NCBI GenBank assembly: GCA_942491105.1
Contig: CALNZX010000005.1
Coordinates: forward strand, 1 to 64,000
Direction: 5' to 3'
Source: JBBEAM01 sp942491105
GTDB taxonomy: Bacteria > Pseudomonadota > Alphaproteobacteria > Kiloniellales > DSM-21159
Length of the DNA stretch: 64,000 bases
Below the pieces are notes generated by a model, which saw nothing but the letters and a program-made list of their open reading frames with translations, was not told where the DNA came from and ran no database searches. Position numbers and translations under genes: made by a program. Shown here in pieces: positions 17,396 through 25,757 of the stretch. How positions within the stretch are numbered: the stretch's first letter is position 1; each line of letters begins with the position of its first letter.

Positions 17396-18025
17396 ATGTT
17401 TCCCAAGAGCTTGCCTGGCCGCATCGGCTTCGGCGTGACCCTATTGGCTCTGCTTGCGGCGGTGGCGCTGTTCACATGGCAGCGTCTCGGCGGCGGCGGT
17501 CAGGAAGCGATTGGCGAGGCGGCCATCGGCGGGCCCTTCGAGCTGGTCGATCACACCGGAAAACCCGTGACCGACCAGGATTTCCGTGGCCGTTACATGC
17601 TGATTTATTTCGGGTTCACCTACTGCCCCGATGTCTGCCCGACCTCGCTGGCCACCATGGCGCGCGGGCTGGAAGCCCTGGACGAGCGGGCGCCGGAGAA
17701 GGCCGCCGCGGTGACCCCGATCTTCATCACCGTCGATCCGGAACGCGACGACGTCGAGGCGATGGCCGGCTATGTGGAGCATTTCCACGATCGCATGATC
17801 GGCTTGACCGGCAGTCTGGCGCAGACCACGGCGGCGGCGAAGGAGTACAGGGTGTACTTCTCCAAGGTCGTCGAGGAGGGCGCGGAAGGCGCGCAGGACT
17901 ACCTGATGGACCACTCCTCGTTCATCTATCTGATGGGTCCGGATGGCCGCTATGTCACCCACTTCAGCCATCAATCGACGGTCGAGGAGGTTGCCGAGGG
18001 GCTGGAGAAGCGGGTTCAGCCGTAG
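17396..18025 (+). CDS. SCO1/SenC/PrrC-family thioredoxin-like copper protein
   Basis: 209 residues. Membrane anchor at about 11-28 (GFGVTLLALLAAVALF), then a thioredoxin-like periplasmic domain with the copper-binding pair C77/C81 (FTYCPDVCPTSLA) and His173 (DHSSFIYL). SCO proteins deliver copper or adjust thiols for CuA-type cytochrome oxidases; PrrC/SenC is functionally tied to RegB in Rhodobacter. Placed 29 bp after cydX with AAGGAG in front, it probably shares the cyd transcript, although bd oxidase has no CuA site. A redox-signalling link to RegB is inference from family and neighbourhood. Its 3' end overlaps the convergent VOC gene by 10 bp. Confidence 0.9.
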   Translation: MFPKSLPGRIGFGVTLLALLAAVALFTWQRLGGGGQEAIGEAAIGGPFELVDHTGKPVTDQDFRGRYMLIYFGFTYCPDVCPTSLATMARGLEALDERAPEKAAAVTPIFITVDPERDDVEAMAGYVEHFHDRMIGLTGSLAQTTAAAKEYRVYFSKVVEEGAEGAQDYLMDHSSFIYLMGPDGRYVTHFSHQSTVEEVAEGLEKRVQP

Positions 18026-18444
18026 GGCCGGAAGATCTGGCTCTTGTCCTTGAAGGCCTTGAATTCCAGGGCGTTGCCGGCGGGGTCGTGGAAAAACATC
18101 GTCGCCTGCTCGCCGACCTCGCCGCGAAAGCGGACATGGGGCTCGATCACGAAGGCGGTTTGCGCGTCCTTGAGCCGCTCGGCCAGAGCCTGCCAGTCGC
18201 TCCAGTCCAGGATCGCGCCAAAATGGCGCACCGGCACCTGATCGCCATCGACGGCGTTGGTCTGCGCCGCGCCGGTTTCCTCGGGCTTGAGGTGGGCGGT
18301 GATCTGGTGGCCGAAGAAGTTGAAGTCGATCCAGCGGTCGGTCTCGCGGCCCACCGCGCAGTTCAGCAGCCCGGCATAGAAGGCGCGGGCGGCCGGCAGG
18401 TCGTCGACCGGGAAGGCGAGATGGAAGGGCGGCGCGTCGGTCAT
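18016..18444 (-). CDS. VOC/glyoxalase-family protein
   Basis: 142 residues with the paired beta-alpha-beta-beta-beta modules of the vicinal oxygen chelate fold: FHLAFPVDDLPAARAFYAGL at the start, IDFNFFGHQITAHL, VRHFGAILDWSDWQALAERL and FFHDPAGNALEFKAF with the usual C-terminal Glu metal ligand. The reaction is not predictable: the fold includes lyases, dioxygenases and antibiotic-binding proteins. The start overlaps the stop of the upstream EamA transporter by ATGA, so the two genes form a coupled pair. Confidence 0.8.
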   Translation of the reverse strand: MTDAPPFHLAFPVDDLPAARAFYAGLLNCAVGRETDRWIDFNFFGHQITAHLKPEETGAAQTNAVDGDQVPVRHFGAILDWSDWQALAERLKDAQTAFVIEPHVRFRGEVGEQATMFFHDPAGNALEFKAFKDKSQIFRPYG

Positions 18445-19373
18445 TTTATCTCCAGGGGCCGTAGGCTCTTCTGTTTGTAATTGACCAGGGCAAGGCCGGC
18501 GAGCACCAGCAGGGCGGCAAGGTACAGCCAAGCGCTGTGACTCTCCGAAAAGAAGATCATGCCCCAGAGGATGCCGGTCAAGGTGACGATATAGCCGACC
18601 TGGCTGAAAAATACCGGCCCGCCGGTCCGCAACAGCTCCAGCATGATCACGTAGGCCATGGAGGAGACGCCGATCTGCGCCAGGACCGACAGATCGGACA
18701 CCAGCGGCTGGCTGCCGATCCAATAGAAGCTGCCGGTGGCCAGCGCGATGGGCAGCAGGATCGCCGCGCTCATCACCGTGATCCCGGCGGCGAGGACCAG
18801 GGAGGGACAGTCCGGCGGGCGGGCCACCGCCGCGTAGATGCTGTTGATCGCATAGAACAGCGGCGTGACGAAGCCGAGCAGGGCCCAGGGCAGCATCTCC
18901 GGCGCCGGCAGGCTGCCGCGCGGCAGCAGGATACAGAGCACCCCGGCCAGGCCCAAAGCCAGTCCGCCGAGACGCAGCGGCGACAGCTTCTCCAGCTTGA
19001 TCCCGAGGGACATCAGATAGGTGATCATCGGCGCCGTGGTGATCAGGATCGCCATCAGCCCGGCGGGCACATGCCGGACCACGAAGTAGAAACTGACCGT
19101 GGGAATCACGATGCCGAGGAAGCCGGCGAGCGCGCAGTATACCGCCAGCCGCCGGGTCATCCGGGGCTGTTGCCTGCGCAGCAGGCAGGTCAGCGAGAGC
19201 AGGATGGCCGCGCCGGTCATCTGCCAGAAGCCATAGCCGAAGGGCGGGGTGCCGGCCTCCATCGCCAGCTTGCTGATCGAGAAGGTCGAGCCCCAGAGCG
19301 TTCCCAGGAGCAGCAGCAACGCGAAGGGCAGCCAAGGTCTGCCGGGAGTTTCGGGAAGGGGGGCTACGGTCAA
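18441..19373 (-). CDS. EamA/DMT-superfamily transporter
   Basis: 310 residues with ten predicted membrane helices arranged as two EamA repeats: LLLLGTLWGSTFSISKLAME near the start and FVTPLFYAINSIYAAV at the start of the second half. GQ/GG-rich helix ends and a short cytoplasmic C-terminus fit the drug/metabolite transporter superfamily. Substrate unknown; relatives export amino acids or metabolites. Coupled by ATGA to the downstream VOC gene. It lies 86 bp beyond the ugpC stop on the same strand, so it may be read from the ugp operon. Confidence 0.85.
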   Translation of the reverse strand: MTVAPLPETPGRPWLPFALLLLLGTLWGSTFSISKLAMEAGTPPFGYGFWQMTGAAILLSLTCLLRRQQPRMTRRLAVYCALAGFLGIVIPTVSFYFVVRHVPAGLMAILITTAPMITYLMSLGIKLEKLSPLRLGGLALGLAGVLCILLPRGSLPAPEMLPWALLGFVTPLFYAINSIYAAVARPPDCPSLVLAAGITVMSAAILLPIALATGSFYWIGSQPLVSDLSVLAQIGVSSMAYVIMLELLRTGGPVFFSQVGYIVTLTGILWGMIFFSESHSAWLYLAALLVLAGLALVNYKQKSLRPLEIK

Positions 19374-19459
19374 GACAAGCTCGCTTTAGAGGAAGAGCCT
19401 TGCCGATATAGAGCCTCGCCGCGTCCGCGGCTATCCGAAACCGGCTTCGCGCGGATCGC

Positions 19460-20569
19460 TCAGATCTCTGCGAGGGTCTTGCCGCTTTCCGCATCGAACA
19501 GGTGCAGGGCCCCTTCGGCCGTGCGCAGCGGCAGTTCCTCGCCTTCCGCGACCCGCGCCAGGGCCGGCAGGCGCACGGTCATCACCCGCGCCGCTTCGCC
19601 GGAGACCTGGGCCTGGGACCCGACCAAAACGCCATGCGCCAGGGTATCGGCGCCCAGGGTTTCGACCAGTTGAACGCGCAGGGTGAGGTCGGCCTGGGCG
19701 TGCTCGGCGATGGCCAGGTGCTCCGGGCGGATGCCCAGGGTGACCTCGCGGCCGGCGTGATTGCCGAGCTGCACGCCCTTGCCGCGCAGCGGCGCGCCGT
19801 CGGAAAGGGTCAGGGAGGCGCCGTCGCTACCGACCTTGGCTTGCACGAAATTCATGGCCGGCGAGCCGATGAAGCTGGCGACGAAGGTGCTGGCCGGGTG
19901 ATTGTAGATTTCCAGCGGGCTTGCGATCTGCTCGGCGACCCCGGCGTTCATCACCACCAGGCGGTCGGCCAGGGTCATCGCCTCGACCTGGTCGTGGGTG
20001 ACATAGAGCGAGGTCGTGCCGAGCTTGCGCTGCAGCTGCTTGATCTCCAGGCGCATCTGCACCCGCAGCTTGGCGTCGAGGTTCGACAGCGGCTCGTCGA
20101 ACAGGAAGGCGGAGGGGCTGCGCACGATGGCCCGGCCCATGGCGACGCGCTGGCGCTGGCCGCCGGAAAGCTGACGCGGCCGGCGGTCGAGCAGCTCGCT
20201 GAGTTCGAGCATCCGCGCGGCCTCTTGCACCCGCCGCTCGATTTCTTCCTTGGATTTGCCGAGAATTTTCAGGCCATAGGCCATGTTGCCGCGCACGCTC
20301 ATATGCGGGTAGAGGGCATAGTTCTGGAACACCATGGCGATGTCCCGGTCCTTCGGCTCCAGGCGGTTGACCACCCGTTCCCCGATCGAGATCTCCCCCT
20401 CGCTGATCACCTCCAAGCCCGCGACCATGCGCAGCAGCGTGGACTTGCCGCAGCCCGAGGGGCCGACGATGACGATCAATTCGCCGTCGGAGACCTCCAG
20501 GCTGACGCCGTGAATTACCTGCGTGTCGCCGTAACGTTTGATGACGCTGTCGAGGGTTATCGTGGCCAT
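19460..20569 (-). CDS. ugpC: sn-Glycerol-3-phosphate ABC transporter ATP-binding protein
   Basis: 369 residues. Nucleotide-binding domain with Walker A GPSGCGKST at 36-44, Q-loop FQNYALYPHM, signature LSGGQ at 134-138 and Walker B AFLFDEPLSNLDA. The C-terminal MalK/UgpC-type regulatory domain holds LGIRPEHLAI. It energises uptake of glycerol-3-phosphate and glycerophosphodiesters. Last gene of ugpB-ugpA-ugpE-ugpC. Confidence 0.92.
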   Translation of the reverse strand: MATITLDSVIKRYGDTQVIHGVSLEVSDGELIVIVGPSGCGKSTLLRMVAGLEVISEGEISIGERVVNRLEPKDRDIAMVFQNYALYPHMSVRGNMAYGLKILGKSKEEIERRVQEAARMLELSELLDRRPRQLSGGQRQRVAMGRAIVRSPSAFLFDEPLSNLDAKLRVQMRLEIKQLQRKLGTTSLYVTHDQVEAMTLADRLVVMNAGVAEQIASPLEIYNHPASTFVASFIGSPAMNFVQAKVGSDGASLTLSDGAPLRGKGVQLGNHAGREVTLGIRPEHLAIAEHAQADLTLRVQLVETLGADTLAHGVLVGSQAQVSGEAARVMTVRLPALARVAEGEELPLRTAEGALHLFDAESGKTLAEI

Positions 20570-20581
20570 GGCATACGGCTC

Positions 20582-21430
20582 CTATTTCTCGGTCTCGACC
20601 AAGCCCTTGACGAACAGCCGCTGCATCACGACCACCACCAGGACAGGCGGCATCAGGGCGAGAATCGAGGTCGCCATGACGAGATGCCACTGGGGCTCCG
20701 AATCGGCGACGGTGACCATGCGCTGAATGCCCATGACGATGGTGTAGAAGCTTTCGTCGGTGGTGATCAGCAGGGGCCAGAGATACTGGTTCCAGCCATA
20801 GATGAAGAGAATCACGAACAGCGCGGCGATGTTGGTGCGCGACAGCGGCAGCAGGATGTCCTTGAAGAAGCGCAAGGGGCCGGCGCCGTCGACCCGCGCC
20901 GCCTCGACCAGTTCGTCTGGCACGGTCATGTAGAACTGCCGGAACAGGAAGGTCGCCGTGGCCGAGGCGATCAGCGGGATGGACAGCCCGGCGTAGCTGT
21001 TCAGCATGCCCAGGTCGGCGACGACCTCGAAGGTCGGCAGGATGCGGACCTCCACGGGCAGCATCAGGGTGACGAAGATGATCCAGAAGATCGTCATGCG
21101 GAAGGGAAAGCGGAAATAGACGATGGCGTAGGCGCTGATCAGGGAGATCGCGATCTTGCCGATGGCGATGGACAGCGCCATGACCATCGAGTTGAACATC
21201 ATCAACCCGACCGGCACGCCGCCCGAAGCCTGCAGGCCCTCGCCGAGCGCCGTGCTGTAGTTCTTCACGAAGGAATCTCCGGGCCACAGCGGGACCGTAC
21301 CGCCGAGCAGGTTTCCTGGATTGTGGGTCGAGGCGACGAACGCAACCCAGAGCGGAAAGGCGACGAGCAGCACGCCGCCGAAGAGAACCAGGTGGGTGAA
21401 GATATTCAGCAGCGGGCGGTTCTCGACCAT
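20582..21430 (-). CDS. ugpE: sn-Glycerol-3-phosphate ABC transporter permease UgpE
   Basis: 282 residues, six membrane helices. The EAA loop that contacts the ATPase is visible (EAARVDGAGPLRFFKDILLP). The FVASTHNPGNLLGG stretch after helix 1 is typical of UgpE. It ends 12 bp before ugpC and starts 2 bp after the ugpA stop, consistent with one transcript. Confidence 0.92.
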   Translation of the reverse strand: MVENRPLLNIFTHLVLFGGVLLVAFPLWVAFVASTHNPGNLLGGTVPLWPGDSFVKNYSTALGEGLQASGGVPVGLMMFNSMVMALSIAIGKIAISLISAYAIVYFRFPFRMTIFWIIFVTLMLPVEVRILPTFEVVADLGMLNSYAGLSIPLIASATATFLFRQFYMTVPDELVEAARVDGAGPLRFFKDILLPLSRTNIAALFVILFIYGWNQYLWPLLITTDESFYTIVMGIQRMVTVADSEPQWHLVMATSILALMPPVLVVVVMQRLFVKGLVETEK

Positions 21431-21432
21431 GT

Positions 21433-22314
21433 TCAGTACTCGACCCTGCGCTCGATATAGCGGAACTGAATCACCGTCAGAGTGATGACGATCGCCATCA
21501 GGATGACCGACTGGGCCGCCGAGGAGCCGAGGTTGAGGCCGACGAAGCCGTCGCTGTAGACCTTGTAGACCAGGATGTTGGTTGCCTGCCCCGGCCCGCC
21601 GGAGGTGGTCGCGTGGATGATGCCGAAGGTCTCGAAGAAGGCGTAGACCACGTTGACCACCAGCAGGAAGAAGGTGGTGGGGCTGAGCAGCGGGAAGATG
21701 ATCGTCCAGAACCGCCGTAGCGGCCCCGCGCCGTCGATCGCCGCGGCCTCGATCAGGGATTTCGGGATCGCCTGCAGCCCGGCCAGGAAGAACAGGAAGT
21801 TGTAGGAGATCTGCTTCCAGGCGGCGGCGACGATGACCATGATCATGGCGTCGTCGCCGTTGAGGTTGTGGTTCCAGTCATAGCCGAGCGCCTGCAGGGC
21901 GTAGGCGACGATCCCGATGGAGGGATTGAACATGAACCACCACAGCACGCCGGCGATGGCCGGGGCGACCGCATAGGGCCAGATCAGGAAGGTCTTGTAG
22001 AACAGGGCGCCCTTGAGAACGCGGTCCGCCATCACCGCCAGCAGCAGCGCCAGGCTCATCGACAGCGCGGTCACCGAAAGGCTGAAAATGACGGTGATGT
22101 GGAAGGAGTTCAGATAACCGGGGTCGGCGAAAATGCGCGCGAAGTTTTCGAACCAGACGAATTTCGTGGACAGGCCGAAGGCGTCCTGGCGCAGCATCGA
22201 TTGATAGAGCGCCTGACTGGCCGGCCAAATAAAGAAAATCAGCGTAATGACGAGCTGCGGAGCCACCAGGATATAGGGCAGGCTCTTGTGCTGAAAGGTG
22301 ACGCGTTTTTGCAT
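21433..22314 (-). CDS. ugpA: sn-Glycerol-3-phosphate ABC transporter permease UgpA
   Basis: 293 residues. Start at 22314 (MQKRVTFQHKSLPYILVAPQ) matches the family N-terminus; an upstream in-frame extension is Ala-rich and unlikely. Six membrane helices, EAA loop EAAAIDGAGPLRRFWTIIFP, and C-terminal TVIQFRYIERRVEY as in other UgpA proteins. Pairs with UgpE to form the membrane channel. Confidence 0.93.
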   Translation of the reverse strand: MQKRVTFQHKSLPYILVAPQLVITLIFFIWPASQALYQSMLRQDAFGLSTKFVWFENFARIFADPGYLNSFHITVIFSLSVTALSMSLALLLAVMADRVLKGALFYKTFLIWPYAVAPAIAGVLWWFMFNPSIGIVAYALQALGYDWNHNLNGDDAMIMVIVAAAWKQISYNFLFFLAGLQAIPKSLIEAAAIDGAGPLRRFWTIIFPLLSPTTFFLLVVNVVYAFFETFGIIHATTSGGPGQATNILVYKVYSDGFVGLNLGSSAAQSVILMAIVITLTVIQFRYIERRVEY

Positions 22315-22415
22315 CTTGGGTCTAGCCGCGGCGGCCGCGAAAGCGGGGGCGGCCATGCCGGTCTGGCGCGGCCACCCCCTGTCTCTCGACGGGTCCTATT
22401 GCATCTTGGCCCGGC

Positions 22416-23738
22416 TTAGCTGTTGTCGTCTTCGAACTGGCGGAGCAGGTCGTTGCCGCGCTCCACCGCATCGTCGAGACCTTCCTGGGCGGTCTTGTCT
22501 CCGGCCCAGATCGCTTCCAGCTCCTCATTGATGATATCGCGGATCTGCACGAAGTTGCCGAAGCGCAGGCCCTTGGAATTCTCGGTCGGGGCCTTGTTCG
22601 TCATCTGCAGGATGGCGGTATCGGTGCCGGGGTTCTCGTCATAGAAGCCCTGCTCCTTGGTCAGCTCGTAGGCCGCCGTGGTGATCGGCAGGTAGCCGGT
22701 CTGCTGATGCCACCAGGCCTGCACCTCGGGCGAGGAGAGGTAGGTGAAGAAGGCGGCCACGCCGTCGTAGTCCGCGTCGTCCTTGCCCGACAGGGTCCAG
22801 AGCGTCGCGCCACCGATGATCGAGTTCTGCGGGGCGCCGGCGACGTCCGGCCAGTAGGGCAGCTTGCCGACGCCGAACTGGAAGGTCGAGACGTTGCTGT
22901 TGATGCCGGCATAGGCCGCCGAGGAGTTCATGTACATGGCGCATTCGCCGCTATAGAACTTCGGCGCCGAATCGGAACGGCGTCCGCCGTAGTCGAAGAT
23001 CTTTTCCTTCTGCCAATCGGCCAGCGCGGCGATATGCCGGACATGCTCGGGGCTGTTGAAGGTGAACTCCGTCTCCAGGCCGCCGAAGCCGTTGGACTGC
23101 GTCCCGATCGGCAGATTGTGCCAGGCGCTGAAATTCTCGATCTGCACCCAGGACTGCCAGCCGGTGGTGAAGCCGCAGGGATAGCCGACGGCCTGCACGG
23201 CGCGCGCGGCGGCTTCCAGCTCGGGCCAGGTCGCGGGCGGCACCTCGGGGTCGAGCCCGGCGAGGCGGAAGGCTTCCTTATTGTAATAGAGCACCGGGGT
23301 CGAGCTGTTGAAGGGCATGGAGAGCATGTTGCCCTCGGTGTCGGTGTAATACCCGGTGACGGCTGCCAGATAGGCATTGGGGTCGAAGCCGATATCGGCG
23401 TCGGCCATGATCTCGTAGACGGGTTTGATCGCGCCGCTGGCGGCCATCATGGTCGCGGTACCGACTTCGAAGACCTGCACCACATGCGGCTGCTCGCCGG
23501 CGCGGAAGGCGGCGATGGCCGCCGTCATGGTCTCGGTGTAGTTGCCCTTGTAGACGGCATTGACGACATAGTCGTCCTGGGTCGCGTTGAAATCGGCGGC
23601 GATCTTGTTGACCTTTTCGCCGAGGGCGCCGCCCATGGCGTGCCACCATTCGATTTCAATCTGTGCGTGCGCCGTGCTGGCCATACCGCCGATGGCGGCC
23701 GCCGTGGCAATGGCCAGAATCCTGCTTTTCATGGACAT
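22416..23738 (-). CDS. ugpB: sn-Glycerol-3-phosphate ABC transporter periplasmic binding protein
   Basis: 440 residues, first gene of the operon. Start at 23738 (MSMKSRILAIATAAAIGG) lies 7 bp after AGGGAG; cleavage is predicted after THAHA-like TAHA, giving QIEIEWWHAMGGALGE, a recognisable UgpB start. Binding-site features of the family, such as STPVLYYNKEAFRLAGLDPE and TGWQSWVQIENFSAWH, are present. It captures glycerol-3-phosphate in the periplasm. A candidate Pho box 93 bp upstream suggests induction under phosphate limitation. Confidence 0.94.
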   Translation of the reverse strand: MSMKSRILAIATAAAIGGMASTAHAQIEIEWWHAMGGALGEKVNKIAADFNATQDDYVVNAVYKGNYTETMTAAIAAFRAGEQPHVVQVFEVGTATMMAASGAIKPVYEIMADADIGFDPNAYLAAVTGYYTDTEGNMLSMPFNSSTPVLYYNKEAFRLAGLDPEVPPATWPELEAAARAVQAVGYPCGFTTGWQSWVQIENFSAWHNLPIGTQSNGFGGLETEFTFNSPEHVRHIAALADWQKEKIFDYGGRRSDSAPKFYSGECAMYMNSSAAYAGINSNVSTFQFGVGKLPYWPDVAGAPQNSIIGGATLWTLSGKDDADYDGVAAFFTYLSSPEVQAWWHQQTGYLPITTAAYELTKEQGFYDENPGTDTAILQMTNKAPTENSKGLRFGNFVQIRDIINEELEAIWAGDKTAQEGLDDAVERGNDLLRQFEDDNS

Positions 23739-23830
23739 GGACTGACTCCCTGTAAAGTTTAACCGGAAACGTGCTTTCAAACGCGAAACGCCTGCATAGG
23801 CGAACAGCGCTGCCGTTCCTTTGCATTATC

Positions 23831-23848
23831 GTTACAATTCTATGACAG
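23831..23848 (-). promoter_or_regulatory. Candidate Pho box upstream of ugpB
   Basis: Read on the minus strand this is CTGTCAT-AGAA-TTGTAAC. The first heptamer is a perfect PhoB half-site (CTGTCAT). The 4-bp AT-rich spacer is right, and the second heptamer matches 4 of 7. It lies 93 bp upstream of the ugpB start. Control of ugp by PhoB is well established in enterobacteria and rhizobia. The second half is weak, so confidence is moderate. Confidence 0.55.
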
Positions 23849-23960
23849 CCCAATCGGCACTCGTAAAGACTGCACAAGCTTCGGATATTTTCTCTTTAGG
23901 CGGTGGCGCTATACAGCGGGCACACGACTGAGCCTATGATGAACCATGCGGAGTAACGCA

Positions 23961-24842
23961 ATGTCCGGACTGAAGGAACGCAGCACCGCCCCGCGGCAGC
24001 GCCAGCTGGCCGCGGTCGAAGCGGTTTGCCGTGCCATCGAGAACGAGATCGAGGAGGGCGACGGCGGGCGCCGCACCCTGGCCGATCTCGCGGCCGAGGT
24101 CGGAATGAGCCCTTGGCATCTGCAGCGGGTGTTCAAGCGCAGCCTGGGCGTCAGCCCGCGCGAGTACGCCGACGCCCTGCGCGCCGAGCGCTTCCGCAGC
24201 GAACTGAAGCAGGGCTCCTCGGTAGCCCAGGCGACCTACGGCGCCGGCTACGGCTCCTCCTCGCGGGTCTATGAGAACAGCGCGCGCAACCTGGGCATGA
24301 CTCCGGCTTCCTACGCCAAGGGCGGCAAGGGCGCGCGCATCGTCTATGCAATCGCCGATTCGCCGCTTGGCCGCCTGATGGTCGCGGCGACCGCCAAGGG
24401 ACTGTGCTTCCTCTGCCTCGGCGACGAGGACGCGCCCTTGATCGCCGCACTGCGGAAGGAATACCCCGCCGCGGCATCGATCGAGCGCGACGACCCGGCC
24501 ATCGCCGATTCCCTCAAGGTGCTGATGGCCTATCTCGAGGGCGCGACCCCCAATCTCGACCTGCCCCTGGATGTCCGCGCCACGGCATTCCAGCGCCGGG
24601 TCTGGAGCGAGCTGATCGCCATTCCCTATGGCGAGACGCGGACCTACTCGGAGGTGGCGGAGCTGCTGGATCTGCCGCGCGGGCAGCGGGCGGTCGCCCG
24701 GGCCTGCGCCACCAATCCGGTCTCCCTGGTCGTACCCTGTCACCGGGTGCTGCGCGAGGACGGCGGGCTCGGCGGCTACCGCTGGGGCCTGCACCGCAAG
24801 GAGAGCCTGCTGCAGCACGAGGCGGAAGGCACGGAGGCCTAA
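23961..24842 (+). CDS. Ada-type regulator / O6-methylguanine-DNA methyltransferase lacking the N-terminal zinc domain
   Basis: 293 residues. Start at 23961 is preferred over an ATG 15 bp upstream because GGAG sits at the right distance. Residues about 38-118 form an AraC-type helix-turn-helix (TLADLAAEVGMSPWHLQRVF). Residues 125-290 form the methyltransferase with Cys260 in NPVSLVVPCHRVLRED, the suicide acceptor for methyl from O6-methylguanine. The zinc-bound Ada domain that takes methyl from phosphotriesters (Cys38 in E. coli Ada) is absent, so the classic methylation switch for activation is missing. It may bind DNA constitutively or act mainly in repair. Divergent from ugpB. Confidence 0.88.
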   Translation: MSGLKERSTAPRQRQLAAVEAVCRAIENEIEEGDGGRRTLADLAAEVGMSPWHLQRVFKRSLGVSPREYADALRAERFRSELKQGSSVAQATYGAGYGSSSRVYENSARNLGMTPASYAKGGKGARIVYAIADSPLGRLMVAATAKGLCFLCLGDEDAPLIAALRKEYPAAASIERDDPAIADSLKVLMAYLEGATPNLDLPLDVRATAFQRRVWSELIAIPYGETRTYSEVAELLDLPRGQRAVARACATNPVSLVVPCHRVLREDGGLGGYRWGLHRKESLLQHEAEGTEA

Positions 24843-24902
24843 CACCGGCTTGCCGGCGTCAGCGGGGCTGTCTAACGTCCCAGCGGAGCTTCGCAGAAAA
24901 GG

Positions 24903-25718
24903 ATGTCTCCGCTGGCGCTTCCGGCTTTATTTCACCGTTCCATCTCGCTCGCGTTGCGGCTGCTGCCGCGCGGCGCGGGGCTGCGTGCGCGCCATGCGCT
25001 GGCGTGGTACAGCGGCGAGCCCGAGCTTCGGCTGATCCCGGCGCTCTGCGATCCAGCGCGCCTGGCGCTCGATATCGGCGCCAACATCGGCGTCTACAGC
25101 GCCGCGATGCGCCGCGCCGCGCGCGGCTGTCACGCCTTCGAGCCCAATCCCGAATATGCCTGGATCTATCGCGAGGTTCTCGGCGAAGTGATTCTGCACC
25201 CCCTGGCGCTCTCCGACCGGGCGGGACGGGAGACCTTCCGTATCCCGGTTATCGACTCTGTCGCCTACGGCGGCTGGGGCACGCTGGAGCCGACGCCCCT
25301 GTTCGAGGACCGCGAGACCCGGACCTTCGAGGTCGAACTGGCGCGGCTCGACGATCTCGGGCTCGACCCCGTGGGGCTGATCAAGATCGACGTCGAGGGA
25401 CATGAGATGGCGGTGCTGCGTGGCGGCGCGCAGACCATCCGGCGCGACCGCCCGGCGATCCTCCTGGAGGCCGAGGAGCGGCATCGCGCGGGGGTCCTAG
25501 CCGAGCTGTTCGCCTGGATGGCGCAGGAGGGCTACCGGGGCTATGTCCTGCGCGGCGGCCGCCTGCGTCCGCTCGCCGAGTTCGACGCGGCGCGCGATCA
25601 GCGCGTGGAACAGGACGGCAGCTTCGGCGGCCGCATCCTGAGCGCCGATTACCTGCGCAATTTCCTGTTCCTGGCCGAGGCGCGCCAGGCGGAACGTCTC
25701 GGCATTCCCTTTCTCTGA
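24903..25718 (+). CDS. FkbM-family methyltransferase
   Basis: 271 residues. SAM-binding motif LALDIGANIGVYSAAMRR near residues 54-70, acidic loop HAFEPNPEYAWIY, and the family hallmark LIKIDVEGHEMAVLRGGAQ near residues 158-177. FkbM proteins methylate hydroxyls of sugars, polyketides or lipids; the substrate is not predictable. It starts 60 bp after the Ada-type gene and ends 39 bp before the metallopeptidase gene, all on the plus strand. Confidence 0.88.
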   Translation: MSPLALPALFHRSISLALRLLPRGAGLRARHALAWYSGEPELRLIPALCDPARLALDIGANIGVYSAAMRRAARGCHAFEPNPEYAWIYREVLGEVILHPLALSDRAGRETFRIPVIDSVAYGGWGTLEPTPLFEDRETRTFEVELARLDDLGLDPVGLIKIDVEGHEMAVLRGGAQTIRRDRPAILLEAEERHRAGVLAELFAWMAQEGYRGYVLRGGRLRPLAEFDAARDQRVEQDGSFGGRILSADYLRNFLFLAEARQAERLGIPFL

Positions 25719-25757
25719 AACTTGCTCCGGCGCGGCGCGGACCGCTATATCGGAACC

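Noticed and set aside
19502..21460. Plus-strand open frame of about 650 codons across ugpC/ugpE
   Set aside because: Antisense shadow of two clear transporter genes; composition (His, Gln, Asp, Gly rich) is that of a reverse-frame artefact in high-GC DNA.
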